Source: Kordia sp039026955
GTDB lineage: Bacteria; Bacteroidota; Bacteroidia; Flavobacteriales; Flavobacteriaceae
Assembly: GCA_039026955.1 (NCBI GenBank)
Contig: JBCCLH010000010.1
Span: 1 to 64,000 of the forward strand
Reading direction: 5' to 3'
Length of the DNA: 64,000 nt
The position numbers and the translations under genes are program-made. Positions 34,406 to 43,750 of this stretch are shown in pieces (positions within the stretch are counted from its first letter, which is position 1; every line of letters starts with the position of its first letter). The notes under the pieces are model-generated. The model searched no databases. It worked only from the letters and a program-made list of their open reading frames with translations, and had not been told where the DNA came from.

Positions 34406-35293
34406 ATGAAAAATGTAGCTGTTATTGGAGCAGGAACCATGGGAAATGGAATTGCACATACGTTTGCGCAATTTGGCTTTAAAGTACAACTAATAGATGT
34501 CTCGCAAACTTCATTAGATAAGGGATTGGCAACGATTACGAAGAATTTAGATCGTATGGTAGCCAAAGAAAAAATCTCAGAAGAGGACAAACAAAATACC
34601 CTCAATAATATTACCACATTTACCGATTTGAAAGAAGGTGTGGAATATGCGAGTTTGGTGGTGGAAGCAGCTACTGAAAATGTAGATTTAAAACTGAAAA
34701 TCTTTAGAGATTTAGACGAATTATGTCCAGATGATACCATTTTGGCAACGAATACTTCATCCATTTCCATCACGCAAATTGCTGCTGTGACTTCACGCCC
34801 AGAAATGGTGATCGGAATGCACTTTATGAATCCTGTGCCGATTATGAAATTAGTGGAAATTATCCGCGGCTACAATACTTCTGACGAAGTGACCAACACG
34901 ATCATGGAGCTTTCTAAACAACTACGTAAAGTTCCAACAGAAGTAAACGATTATCCAGGATTTGTGGCGAATCGTATTTTAATGCCAATGATCAACGAAT
35001 CTATTGAAACATTGTACAATGGTGTGGCGGGCGTTCAAGAAATTGACACGGTCATGAAGTTAGGAATGGCACATCCAATGGGACCTCTGCAATTGGCAGA
35101 TTTCATTGGGTTAGACGTGTGTTTATCAATCCTAAATGTAATGTATGAAGGATTCAAAAATCCTAAATATGCGCCGTGTCCACTATTAGTTAATATGGTG
35201 ATGGCTGGAAAATTAGGTGTAAAATCGGGAGAAGGATTTTACGATTATGCAGAGAGTAGAAAGGCGGAGAAAGTCGCAAAAATGTTTAGCTAA
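34406..35293 (+). CDS. hbd: 3-hydroxybutyryl-CoA dehydrogenase family protein
   Basis: A 295-residue protein, family length. N-terminal NAD domain VAVIGAGTMGNGIAHTFAQ with the acidic ribose-binding Asp (QLIDVS), then NTSSISITQIAA and the HCDH signature MHFMNPVPIMKLVEII, with a catalytic His in the same stretch. C-terminal dimer domain with VNDYPGFVANRILMPMINE. It oxidises 3-hydroxyacyl-CoA with NAD(P). It overlaps the next gene by one base (TAATG), so it heads a four-to-five gene transcript. Confidence 0.94.
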   Translation: MKNVAVIGAGTMGNGIAHTFAQFGFKVQLIDVSQTSLDKGLATITKNLDRMVAKEKISEEDKQNTLNNITTFTDLKEGVEYASLVVEAATENVDLKLKIFRDLDELCPDDTILATNTSSISITQIAAVTSRPEMVIGMHFMNPVPIMKLVEIIRGYNTSDEVTNTIMELSKQLRKVPTEVNDYPGFVANRILMPMINESIETLYNGVAGVQEIDTVMKLGMAHPMGPLQLADFIGLDVCLSILNVMYEGFKNPKYAPCPLLVNMVMAGKLGVKSGEGFYDYAESRKAEKVAKMFS

Positions 35294-35733
35294 TGATTGA
35301 TACCAAAACGTATCACTTGACGAGTAAAAAGTATCGAAATATCTTCTTTTTTATTTTTGGAAGAAGTTTGTTGCAATTGTTACCCTTTTTAATTGTGTGG
35401 ACTTTATTATTAGGATGGCAACTCGGTCGTTTGATTGCTTTATACAGTTTAATTGTGCTGATCGTAGCAGGTTTTAGTTATCTGATTTTAACCTTTGTCA
35501 AAAATCTAGAACCGTTTTTTTCGGAAACACAGATACAATTTAATGAGGAAACCTTACGTTTTAACAGCAACGGAGAAAGTACTTCGTGGAAAATGGGCGA
35601 ATTGAAGAATGTCATTATTAAAGAAGAGTATTGGCTGATTTATGTGACAAAGACGAAATACACATATATTCCACAAAATATTTTTTATTCGGAAAACGAT
35701 TTGAAAGAATTTAAAACGTATATCAACGCTTGA
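35293..35733 (+). CDS. Small membrane protein, PH/YcxB-like
   Basis: A 146-residue protein. Two adjacent hydrophobic helices (about residues 17-60: IFFFIFGRSLLQLLPFLIVWTLLL, IALYSLIVLIVAGFSYLI) and a beta-rich tail with FNEETLRFNSNGESTSWKMGELKNVIIKEEYWLIYVTKTKYTYIP, which resembles the YcxB-like/PH-domain membrane proteins. Function unknown. Translationally coupled to hbd upstream (1-bp overlap) and to the peptidase gene downstream (4-bp overlap). Confidence 0.75.
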   Translation: MIDTKTYHLTSKKYRNIFFFIFGRSLLQLLPFLIVWTLLLGWQLGRLIALYSLIVLIVAGFSYLILTFVKNLEPFFSETQIQFNEETLRFNSNGESTSWKMGELKNVIIKEEYWLIYVTKTKYTYIPQNIFYSENDLKEFKTYINA

Positions 35734-36347
35734 GAATAGTTGTCATCATACTTTGTTTGTGCTTGTTAGGTTGTGAGCAACCCAAGTCCCAAAGTGTGAC
35801 AAAAAATCAACCTGAAAAGACGACGATTACAACGAAAAATCCTTTTGCCTTTTTTGAAGAATGTTTCAAGAAAAAGCCAGATTTTATTGCCAAAGGTTTC
35901 GATTTTCCTGTAGGCAAACCGAATGCGAGTGGTTATTATAATGCTCAGAAATTTCAAGTCAATGATCATTTAGGTGACGACTGGAACGGAACTGGTGGCG
36001 GAAATACCGATTTAGGCGATCCTATTTACGCGATTGGAAATGGCTATGTAAAATTTGCAGAAGATTACGGTGGCGGTTGGGGAAATGTGATTCGGATCGT
36101 GCATCAATACAAAGGCAAATATTATGAATCGTTATGTGCACATTGCGATACGATGCTGGTGAAAAAGGGCGATTTTGTCAAAAAAGGTGCTAAAATCGGA
36201 ACCATTGGCGATGCAGATGGCGCGTATTATGCACATTTACATTTTGAAATTCGCGATGATATTTTCATGGAAATTGGTGGCGGTTATAGTAAAAACACCA
36301 AAGGATTTCTCGATCCAACAAAATTTATAAAATCTAACAGAAACTAA
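35730..36347 (+). CDS. M23-family metallopeptidase lipoprotein
   Basis: A 205-residue lipoprotein beginning with a TTG at 35730 that overlaps the previous stop codon (TTGA). Signal MRIVVIILCLCLLGC has its lipobox Cys at 15. A LytM/M23 domain at ~75-195 shows HLGDDWNG (zinc His and Asp), and AHLHFEIRDD (zinc His of HxH). Such enzymes cut peptidoglycan cross-bridges in the periplasm. The active residues appear intact, so it should be catalytic, not a degenerate regulator. Operon with DUF1015 gene downstream (1-bp gap). Confidence 0.87.
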   Translation: MRIVVIILCLCLLGCEQPKSQSVTKNQPEKTTITTKNPFAFFEECFKKKPDFIAKGFDFPVGKPNASGYYNAQKFQVNDHLGDDWNGTGGGNTDLGDPIYAIGNGYVKFAEDYGGGWGNVIRIVHQYKGKYYESLCAHCDTMLVKKGDFVKKGAKIGTIGDADGAYYAHLHFEIRDDIFMEIGGGYSKNTKGFLDPTKFIKSNRN

Positions 36348-36348
36348 A

Positions 36349-37581
36349 GTGGCAACAATTAATCCATTCAAAGCAGTACGACCGACGCGTGATAAAGTCA
36401 GTTTGGTAGCCTCACGATCGTATCAAAGCTATACGCAAAGTGAACGCGAAGCACGTTTGGATTACAATCCGTTTTCGTTTCTACACATTGTGAATCCAGG
36501 CTATCGTTATCACAAAGAAATTTCTGGAAAAGAACGCTATAGTTTGGTGCGGAATCGCTATTTGGAGTTTAAAGAAGATGGCATTTTTGTACAAGACGAT
36601 ACGCCGTGTTTTTATATTTACAGAGTTGTGAATCGAGAAGGACAAGTCTTTACGGGAATCGTAGCTGCGGCTAGTACCGAAGATTACGAAAACAATATCA
36701 TCAAAAAGCACGAAGATACGATTGAATACAGGGAACAAGTTTTTAAAGAATATCTAAAAACGGTTGGTTTCAACGCCGAACCTGTGCTCCTCACCTATCC
36801 TGATTCTGATATTATTAGTAGCATCTTGGCAAATTACACAAACACGCGTCCGGAATTTGAATTTACGACAACCTATCGCGATACGCATTATTTGTGGTTG
36901 GTTGAAGATGAAAACGACATCAAAACGATTCAGAGTGAATTTGAACGCATGGGCGAAATTTACATTGCAGATGGGCATCATCGTTCGGCTTCTTCGTATT
37001 TGTTGAGTGTGGATGAAAAGAATGAAAATTCAACTTGCAAGGAAAGTTACCGTTCGTTTATGAGTTATTTGATTCCAGAGTCTGAATTGCGCATTTACGA
37101 ATTCAATCGTTTGATTAAAGATTTGAATGGCTTGTCGAAAGAACAGTTTTTATTAGCACTTGATCAAATCTACCGTATCGAAAACCGTGGCTTTGAATTG
37201 TACAAACCTTCTAAAAAGCATCATTTTAGCATGTATTTGGATGGAGAATTCTACTCGCTCTATCTACGCAAAACACATTATAATTTTACAGATTCTTTGA
37301 GTCAGCTCGACACACACATTCTGTATATTACCATTTTAAAACCGATTCTAGGCATTACCGATTTGCGTAACGACGATCGTATTGATTACGGATATAACAA
37401 ACACAATGTGATTGAAATGAAAAACCGCATCGATTCCGGTGAATTTGCAGTGGGTTTTGGACTCGTTCCCGTCAACGTAGACGAAATGAAACGCATTGCC
37501 GATGAAGGTCTAACCATGCCGCCGAAGAGTACGTACATTGAACCGAAATTGCGTAGTGGTGTGACGATTTATGAATTTTAG
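36349..37581 (+). CDS. DUF1015 family protein
   Basis: A 410-residue cytoplasmic protein with a GTG start at 36349, one base after the peptidase stop codon. It matches DUF1015 along its full length: INPFKAVRPTRDKVSLVASRSYQSY at the N-terminus, then PFSFLHIVNPGYRY, YIADGHHRSASSY and PIEMKNRIDSG-like parts near the end. DUF1015 proteins occur next to D-3-phosphoglycerate dehydrogenase in many Bacteroidota, and their activity is not known to me. Last gene of this transcript, before a repeat-filled gap. Confidence 0.9.
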   Translation: MATINPFKAVRPTRDKVSLVASRSYQSYTQSEREARLDYNPFSFLHIVNPGYRYHKEISGKERYSLVRNRYLEFKEDGIFVQDDTPCFYIYRVVNREGQVFTGIVAAASTEDYENNIIKKHEDTIEYREQVFKEYLKTVGFNAEPVLLTYPDSDIISSILANYTNTRPEFEFTTTYRDTHYLWLVEDENDIKTIQSEFERMGEIYIADGHHRSASSYLLSVDEKNENSTCKESYRSFMSYLIPESELRIYEFNRLIKDLNGLSKEQFLLALDQIYRIENRGFELYKPSKKHHFSMYLDGEFYSLYLRKTHYNFTDSLSQLDTHILYITILKPILGITDLRNDDRIDYGYNKHNVIEMKNRIDSGEFAVGFGLVPVNVDEMKRIADEGLTMPPKSTYIEPKLRSGVTIYEF

Positions 37582-38345
37582 TTTTTGGTTACTGGTTGTT
37601 TGTTGTTTGTTGTTTGTTGTTTGTTGTTTGAAAATACTTTTTCATTTTACATTTTGTGTTTTACATTTTAACTTTTTTAATTCGTTTGTTGTCGGTTGGT
37701 CGCTTTGCGCTGTTGTCAGTTGTCATCCAACTCTAATTGCTATTTCGAAGCCTACATTTATAAACCTATAAACTTTTCAACTTCTTGTTTGTTTATTTGT
37801 GTATTCGTGGATTTGTGGATTTGTTGATTTGTTAATTTGAAGTTTCAAAACCCACAACTCACAACTCATAACTACTTACCTCAAACAAACTAGCATATTA
37901 ACTTCGTTTGTTGTAGGTTATCATCCAACTCTAATCGCTATTTCGAAGCTTAAACTTATAAACCTATAAACTTTTTAACTTCTTATTTGTGTATTCGTGG
38001 ATTTGTTGATTTGTGATTTGTGATTTGTTGATTTGTTAATTTGAAGTTTCAAAACCCACAACTCACAACTCATAACTACTTACCTCAAACAAGCTAGCAT
38101 ATTAATTTCGTTTGTTGGCGTTTGTCATCTAACTCTAATTATTGCTTCGAAGCTTAAACTTATAAACCTATAAACTTTTCAACTTCTTATTTGTTGATTT
38201 GTCTATTCGTGGATTTGTTGATTTGTGATTTGTTGATTTGTTGATTTGTTAATTTGAAGTTTCAAAACCCACAACCCACAACTCAAATCACCTAATACCC
38301 AAGACCCAAAACCTAATACCCAAACAAACTAGCATATTAACTTCG
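37582..38345. repeat. Tandem ~190-bp imperfect repeats and GTTTGTT microsatellite
   Basis: Begins with five copies of a TTGTTTG-like unit (37598-37628), then three imperfect ~190-bp direct repeats starting near 37690, 37907 and 38107. Each holds 'cttataaacctataaact', 'tgtatttgtggatttgttgat'-like runs, 'gaagtttcaaaacccacaa' and 'aaactagcatattaacttcg'. The last copy runs into the yggS promoter region. There is no gene. Confidence 0.8.
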
Positions 38346-38378
38346 TTATTCGTATTTTTGCATCTTCAAAAAATAGCT

Positions 38379-39038
38379 ATGTCGATTACGTCTAAAATTC
38401 AAGAATACCGTCAAAAATTACCGGAATATGTTACTTTAGTGGCAGTTTCGAAGACTAAACCTGTTTCCGATTTGGAAGAAGCTTATCATGCAGGACAACG
38501 TGTGTTTGGGGAAAATAAGATTCAAGAAATGGTGGAAAAATGGGAAGTGCTTCCAAAAGACATTTCTTGGCATATGATTGGACATGTACAACGCAATAAA
38601 GTGAAGTATATGGCGGAATTTGTCGATTTGATTCACGGTGTCGATAATTTTAAATTAGTAAAAGAAATTGACAAACAAGCCAAAAAATACGATCGTGTCA
38701 TCAATTGCCTACTTCAAATAAAAATTGCGGAAGAAGATTCTAAATTTGGAATGTCTGCCGAAGAAGCTACGAATTTACTCTCTTCTGAAGAATTTCAACA
38801 ATTAGAAAATATCAATATCGTTGGATTAATGGGCATGGCAACCTTCACGAATGACATGAAAAAAGTGCGATCAGAATTTAAATATCTTAAAAAAACTTTA
38901 AATTCTTTACAAGCAACCTACCCTAATTTAGAAGTTATTTCTATGGGAATGAGCGGTGATTACGAGGTAGCTATTGAGGAAGGAAGTACCATGGTTCGTA
39001 TCGGGAGCAGCATTTTTGGGACTCGAAATTATCATTAA
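38379..39038 (+). CDS. yggS: YggS-family PLP homeostasis protein
   Basis: A 219-residue protein from the ATG at 38379; an upstream in-frame start at 38358 adds an unlikely tail. A PLP-binding TIM barrel without a catalytic partner domain. The PLP lysine lies in LVAVSKTKPV near the N-terminus, then GENKIQEMVEKW, WHMIGHVQRNK and MGMSGDYEVAIEEGSTMVRIGS at the end, all typical. It maintains pyridoxal phosphate balance. A TATTTTTG box lies at about 38352-38359. Confidence 0.94.
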   Translation: MSITSKIQEYRQKLPEYVTLVAVSKTKPVSDLEEAYHAGQRVFGENKIQEMVEKWEVLPKDISWHMIGHVQRNKVKYMAEFVDLIHGVDNFKLVKEIDKQAKKYDRVINCLLQIKIAEEDSKFGMSAEEATNLLSSEEFQQLENINIVGLMGMATFTNDMKKVRSEFKYLKKTLNSLQATYPNLEVISMGMSGDYEVAIEEGSTMVRIGSSIFGTRNYH

Positions 39039-39110
39039 CATTTCTTTTAGGCAACTTCACAAACTTATCACAAATACTTAAAGTTTTTTCTTCATAATTT
39101 TTTCGCTGAC

Positions 39111-39118
39111 TAATTTTG
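39111..39118 (+). promoter_or_regulatory. Candidate -7 box of the 64-residue peptide gene
   Basis: TAATTTTG matches TAnnTTTG, 26 bp before the ATG at 39145. The -33 region has no exact TTG. Confidence 0.4.
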
Positions 39119-39144
39119 TCAAAAAAAAAGAAAAAAAGTTAATT

Positions 39145-39339
39145 ATGAAAAAGAAAACTATCCAAGGTCTTAATTTGAAGAAGATCAAAATTTCAAATAT
39201 CGAAGCAGCATCACAACAAATTGGTGGAAACCTAAATACCGATTACAATGGAGATTGTTATACACATCCAAACGATTGTAGAGGAGACGAATCACAATCT
39301 GGATGTGGTGCAACTGATCCAAAATACTGCGGATCTTAA
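39145..39339 (+). CDS. GG-leader precursor peptide, 64 residues
   Basis: The leader MKKKTIQGLNLKKIKISNIE ends QQIGG at about residues 25-29; again an L.LKK..IS.. block before GG. The core, NLNTDYNGDCYTHPNDCRGD onward, has four Cys and is rich in Asn, Asp and Gly. This is the only one of the six precursor genes on the plus strand and the only one placed alone among housekeeping genes. No modification gene adjoins it. Its terminator is the long-loop hairpin at 39353. Confidence 0.8.
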   Translation: MKKKTIQGLNLKKIKISNIEAASQQIGGNLNTDYNGDCYTHPNDCRGDESQSGCGATDPKYCGS

Positions 39340-39352
39340 TACAAACTTTTAG

Positions 39353-39472
39353 AAAAAGCTGTCTGGAAAGTTTTCAGAAACGTCATTTTGGACTTGATCC
39401 AGAATTTCATCAAATTTAGTGTCAACTTTATAGAAAATCGAACTAAAATATCAATTTCCAAACAGCTTTTTT
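39353..39472 (+). terminator. Long-loop terminator-like inverted repeat after the peptide gene
   Basis: 17-bp arms AAAAAGCTGTCTGGAAA (39353-39369) and TTTCCAAACAGCTTTTT (39455-39471; one G-U) enclose 85 bp and run into T's. The loop includes 'aacgtcattttggacttgatccaga', alike in kind to the loop of 6473-6629. Confidence 0.65.
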
Positions 39473-39485
39473 TTCACTTCTTCTC

Positions 39486-40229
39486 ATGGAAACAAAAATA
39501 AGTGCCGTTATTGAAACGTGGAAAAACACTGCTCATGTAAAGGGAATACTCTTGGCAGGCAGTTTTGCCACACAATTACACAACAAATCCTCAGATGTTG
39601 ATTTGCGCATTATTGTGGAAGGAACTTCACTCAAAAAAGAAAAACGTATTGATATTATTGATGGTATTGAATACTCGCTTATTTTAGGAACTATTGACGC
39701 ATTCGCTAAACAAATTGAACAGCAATATTATCAAAACTCCAAATTTGAAGCACGTGTTTTTAGTAGTGGTAAAATTTTGTACGACACGAAAAACGAATTA
39801 CAAGATTTAAAAGAAGACTGCAAACAGATTGTTTCTGCATCATTTCAAAAAAATACCCTAAAAGTCGACACTTTCAATAAGTACAAATTACACAAAGAGT
39901 TGCATAACTTGAAAGCTATTGACTCTCAGCACTTTTTATACAACTTATATTACCAACATTTTTTAAAAGCAGCACTCGATTGTTACGCGACTTATTTACA
40001 GTTTGATGTATTAGTTCATGTGAAATTGCATAAGGTTTTATTTGACGAAACCTACATGCAAGCCTATCGTTTTGAGCAATTTCCTGATCCTGTATTTTTG
40101 CAACTTTGGAAAAAAGCTGTTTCCGAAACGAATCGGGAATTATTTCATTTTCATGCCGAAAAAATCTACCAATACCTCACTGAGAAATGGGGCGAATTCT
40201 CTGTAGACAAACTGGCACTTAGTTTTTAA
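39486..40229 (+). CDS. Nucleotidyltransferase-domain protein
   Basis: A 247-residue protein. The N-terminal domain holds a DNA polymerase beta-like minimal nucleotidyltransferase motif: LLAGSFATQLHNKSSDVDLRII, with G-S and the D-x-D metal pair, and a later acidic residue in the ISLI strand. The C-terminal half is helical (about residues 125-240). It may adenylylate or modify a small molecule or protein, or be of the MNT antitoxin type; no HEPN partner gene is beside it. Function unknown. Confidence 0.7.
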   Translation: METKISAVIETWKNTAHVKGILLAGSFATQLHNKSSDVDLRIIVEGTSLKKEKRIDIIDGIEYSLILGTIDAFAKQIEQQYYQNSKFEARVFSSGKILYDTKNELQDLKEDCKQIVSASFQKNTLKVDTFNKYKLHKELHNLKAIDSQHFLYNLYYQHFLKAALDCYATYLQFDVLVHVKLHKVLFDETYMQAYRFEQFPDPVFLQLWKKAVSETNRELFHFHAEKIYQYLTEKWGEFSVDKLALSF

Positions 40230-40388
40230 AACTTCATTTTCTACCTCAATTTTTCTTGTAAGAAAAATAACAAACAGGTATTTACCCGTATTTCATCCTA
40301 TATTTTTGAATATTAAACGTCATTACTTAGGTAAGCTGTTAAGGAAATTTTATATTTATACCGAAATCCTAAAATTAACGCATATCGT

Positions 40389-41750
40389 TTGTACGCTATA
40401 GTCGACATAGAAACCACTGGTGGAAAATACAATGAAGAGGGAATTACAGAAATCGCTATTTACAAATTTGACGGTCATGAAATTGTAGATCAATTTATAA
40501 GTTTGGTAAACCCGGAACGTGAAATTCAACCGTTTGTAGTGAATTTGACAGGCATCAATAATAAAATGTTGCGCGATGCTCCTAAATTCTACGAAATTGC
40601 GAAACGTGTTGTAGAAATTACCGAAGACTGCATCATTGTGGCACATAATGCCAGTTTTGACTACCGAATTCTTCAAACTGAATTCAAACGTTTAGGCTTT
40701 GAATACAAGCGCAAATCCTTATGCACCGTAGAACTTTCCCAAAAACTCATTCCTGATATGGAATCGTACAAACTAGGGAAATTGGTACGTGCTTTGGGTA
40801 TTCCGATGAGCGATCGACACAGAGCTTCTGGCGATGCATTGGCAACGGTGAAGTTATTTCAATTGTTATTGGATAAAGATTCTGAAAAAAATATCATTCA
40901 ACAAGCAGTTAAAACAGAAATTAAGCGAAAAGTTGCTACGCGCCTACTTGATATGCTGGAAACGCTCCCTTCTGCTACTGGTGTGTATTATATTCATAAT
41001 GTGAAAGGTGATATCATTTACATTGGAAAAAGTAGAAACATCAAAAAACGGGTCAATCAGCATTTTACAGGAACGAATAACAAATCTAAAAAAATACAAA
41101 AACAAGTTGCTGCAGTTACTTTTGAACGCACAGGAAGTGAATTGATTGCGCTGTTAAAGGAAAGCGAAGAAATCAAACGTAAAAAACCGATGTATAATCG
41201 CGCACAACGAAGAAGCATTTTTCAATATGCTATGAGTTTGTACAAAGATGAACATGGATACATAGGATTTCGTATTGAAAAAGCAGACGGACGCAAAAAA
41301 TATATTACTACGTTTACCAATTTATCGCAAGCCAAACATGTGATGCATAAATTGAACGAAGAATTTCAACTCTGTCTCAAAGTAAACGAATTGGATACGT
41401 CCAAAACCAACTGTTTTCAACACGAACTCAAAAAGTGTAATGGCGCGTGTATCCAAGAAGAAACGCCTGAAAGTTATAACGAACGTGTACAGCAAGCGAT
41501 TGACAAATACAGTTACGCCAAAAAAAATATGCTGATCATTGATCGTGGACGTCATCATGACGAACGCAGCGTTATTCTCATTGAAAATGGCGAATATAAA
41601 GGCTTTGGTTTTTACAGTCTCAACTACCAAATTACCAACAGAGACGTCCTAAAAACCATCATCACTCCGATGCAAAATAATAGAGATGTACAACACATCA
41701 TTCAGAGTCATCTTCGCAAAAAAAATAAATTTAAAATCATTACCTTATAA
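40389..41750 (+). CDS. DnaQ exonuclease / GIY-YIG endonuclease fusion
   Basis: A 453-residue protein starting at TTG (YAIVDIETTGG). Residues 1-170 are a DEDDh 3'-5' exonuclease domain: VDIETTGG, NASFDYRIL and HRASGDALATVKL. Residues ~205-285 form a GIY-YIG nuclease domain like the N-terminal half of UvrC or Cho (TGVYYIHNVKGDIIYIGKSRN, KRVNQHFTG). The rest may hold a Cys-rich clamp (CFQHELKKCNGACIQEETP), as in UvrC. Proteins of this design are known in Bacteroidota and are thought to act in DNA repair; substrates are not known. Confidence 0.9.
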   Translation: MYAIVDIETTGGKYNEEGITEIAIYKFDGHEIVDQFISLVNPEREIQPFVVNLTGINNKMLRDAPKFYEIAKRVVEITEDCIIVAHNASFDYRILQTEFKRLGFEYKRKSLCTVELSQKLIPDMESYKLGKLVRALGIPMSDRHRASGDALATVKLFQLLLDKDSEKNIIQQAVKTEIKRKVATRLLDMLETLPSATGVYYIHNVKGDIIYIGKSRNIKKRVNQHFTGTNNKSKKIQKQVAAVTFERTGSELIALLKESEEIKRKKPMYNRAQRRSIFQYAMSLYKDEHGYIGFRIEKADGRKKYITTFTNLSQAKHVMHKLNEEFQLCLKVNELDTSKTNCFQHELKKCNGACIQEETPESYNERVQQAIDKYSYAKKNMLIIDRGRHHDERSVILIENGEYKGFGFYSLNYQITNRDVLKTIITPMQNNRDVQHIIQSHLRKKNKFKIITL

Positions 41751-41770
41751 TTCATTTTAGTACCTTTTTT

Positions 41771-43738
41771 ATGAAACCGATTTATGTACTAGTTACCATT
41801 TTGTGCACCATGGTTTTGCATGGGCAAAATCCAATGAGCGTTAAGTTCAACAAAGTCTCACAAGACGAACTCAACATGACCACTTACGCGAAAGACACGA
41901 CTGCGCATGCGGTTGTTTTAGAAGAATATGGAGAAAACTATTTTGAAGTCATTCGCGAGCGTATTTTCTTAGTCAAGCATTTTTATACGAAAATTAAAAT
42001 CTTAGACAAACAAGGAATCCGAAAAGCCAATATTGCCATTCCAATTTATAAAGGAAAAAATGCGTTTGAGGTGATTAAAAATGTTAAAGCAGTTACGCAC
42101 AATCCTGACGGCAGTAGTATTGAATTGGATCAAGATCAAGTGTTTTCTGTAGATGTGACCAGCTTTTATGGCGAAAAACGTTTCACCTTTCCCAATGCAC
42201 AAGTAGGAAGTGTGATTGAATATCAATACACGCTACAATCGCCATTTATCTACAATTTTGAAGGTTGGGATTTTCAATCGGACATTCCGAAAGTATACAG
42301 CGAATTCAACGCTAAGATTCCTGCCAATTATAGGTATAATCGTACGTTGAAAGGATTTCAAAAATTGGATATCAACAGTGCAACTGTAAAAAAACGTTGC
42401 TTTAAAATTCCAGGCATGTTGAGTCGCGCAGATTGTGAATTGCTAAAATATGCCATGAGAGATATTCCAGCATTTAAGGAAGAATCGTATATGCTTTCAC
42501 GAAATAATTATGTATCAAAAATTGCTTTTGAATTATCAGAATTCGTGCGTTTTGACGGCGGAAAAGACGTATTTACCAAAACATGGAAAGCAGTTGATAA
42601 GGAAATGCGAAAAGACAAAGATATTGGCGCACAGGTGAAAAGAAAGACCTTCTTTAAAAATCAACTTCCTGCTGAAATTTTCACACAAAATGCTGAGCTT
42701 GAAAAGGCAAAACTTGTCTATAATTTTATCAAAGATCACTATTCGTGGAATGAAGAATACGGACTGTTTGATGATGCCAATGTGCGACAAGCGTTTCAGA
42801 GCAAAGTGGGAAATGTAGCTGAAATCAATCTTTCTTTAGTGAATAGTTTGTTGGCGGCAGGTTTAAAAACGGAAACAGTCATGCTGTCCACACGCGCCAA
42901 AGGTTTGCCTACGCAGAAGCATCCTGTGATGTCTGACTTTAATTATTTGATTGCTAAGGTTACGATTGGAACAGAAACGTTTCTGCTAGATGCGACTGAC
43001 AAACAATTATCATTTGGTTTATTACCTATTCGCGCATTGAATTACAACGGTCGCGCTATGGACTTTAAAAATCCGAGTTATTGGATAAACATTACTCCGA
43101 ATCAGGAAAATCGTCAAAATACGATGGTGACCATTACGCTTAATGAAGACGGAATTGCCAAAGGAAAACTATCACAAATAAATAGCGGTTATCTAGCTTA
43201 CGAAAAACGATCAGAACTTGCAACACAAAGTGCCGAAGAATATTTGGATGATTTTGAAGAAAGCTTTTCTTTTTTAGAAGTTTCAGATTATAAAATTGAG
43301 CAACGTATCAGTTCTGATAAACCTGTAAAAGAAGTATTTACCTTAGAGTTTGATGAAGATAGTTTCTCCGGAACCACCAATTTTTTAGATCCGTTTTTTA
43401 TCAAAATATTTCCAAACAATCCGTTCCGTTTAAACGAACGTCAGTATCCGGTAGATTTTGCCTATCCGCGTGTATACACGACTCGTTTCTTAATAGCAAT
43501 TCCGTCAAACTATGAATTTGCTGACATTCCAGAAGATCAAAATTTTAGTTTAGCCAACGCAAAAGCAGTCTGCGGTATGAAAGTCATTCAGCAAGGCGGG
43601 CAGTTAAATTTATCATTCAAACTTATTTTAAATAATTTCTACTTTGAACCTGAAGAATATCAGGCATTAAAAGATTTTTTTGGTAGGCTTTCCATTCTTC
43701 AAAAAAATACGCGACTCGTCGTTAAAAAGAAAATATAG
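41771..43738 (+). CDS. DUF3857 / transglutaminase-like exported protein
   Basis: A 655-residue protein with a signal peptide (VTILCTMVLHGQ). The N-terminal part carries a DUF3857 domain (about 60-200: VIKNVKAVTHNPDGSSIELD, GSVIEYQYTLQSP). A transglutaminase-like fold follows at about 300-400, including AKLVYNFIKDHYSWN; the usual catalytic Cys is replaced by NVAEINLSLVNSLLAAG, so it looks inactive as a transglutaminase. A C-terminal beta domain follows. Common in Flavobacteriaceae; role unknown. Ends 12 bp before the K+ channel gene, likely one transcript. Confidence 0.85.
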   Translation: MKPIYVLVTILCTMVLHGQNPMSVKFNKVSQDELNMTTYAKDTTAHAVVLEEYGENYFEVIRERIFLVKHFYTKIKILDKQGIRKANIAIPIYKGKNAFEVIKNVKAVTHNPDGSSIELDQDQVFSVDVTSFYGEKRFTFPNAQVGSVIEYQYTLQSPFIYNFEGWDFQSDIPKVYSEFNAKIPANYRYNRTLKGFQKLDINSATVKKRCFKIPGMLSRADCELLKYAMRDIPAFKEESYMLSRNNYVSKIAFELSEFVRFDGGKDVFTKTWKAVDKEMRKDKDIGAQVKRKTFFKNQLPAEIFTQNAELEKAKLVYNFIKDHYSWNEEYGLFDDANVRQAFQSKVGNVAEINLSLVNSLLAAGLKTETVMLSTRAKGLPTQKHPVMSDFNYLIAKVTIGTETFLLDATDKQLSFGLLPIRALNYNGRAMDFKNPSYWINITPNQENRQNTMVTITLNEDGIAKGKLSQINSGYLAYEKRSELATQSAEEYLDDFEESFSFLEVSDYKIEQRISSDKPVKEVFTLEFDEDSFSGTTNFLDPFFIKIFPNNPFRLNERQYPVDFAYPRVYTTRFLIAIPSNYEFADIPEDQNFSLANAKAVCGMKVIQQGGQLNLSFKLILNNFYFEPEEYQALKDFFGRLSILQKNTRLVVKKKI

Positions 43739-43750
43739 TACTTTAGCAGT

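Noticed and set aside
37571..37771. Small Cys/Val/Leu-rich frame after the DUF1015 gene
   Set aside because: It is a translation of the GTTTGTT microsatellite and a dispersed repeat.
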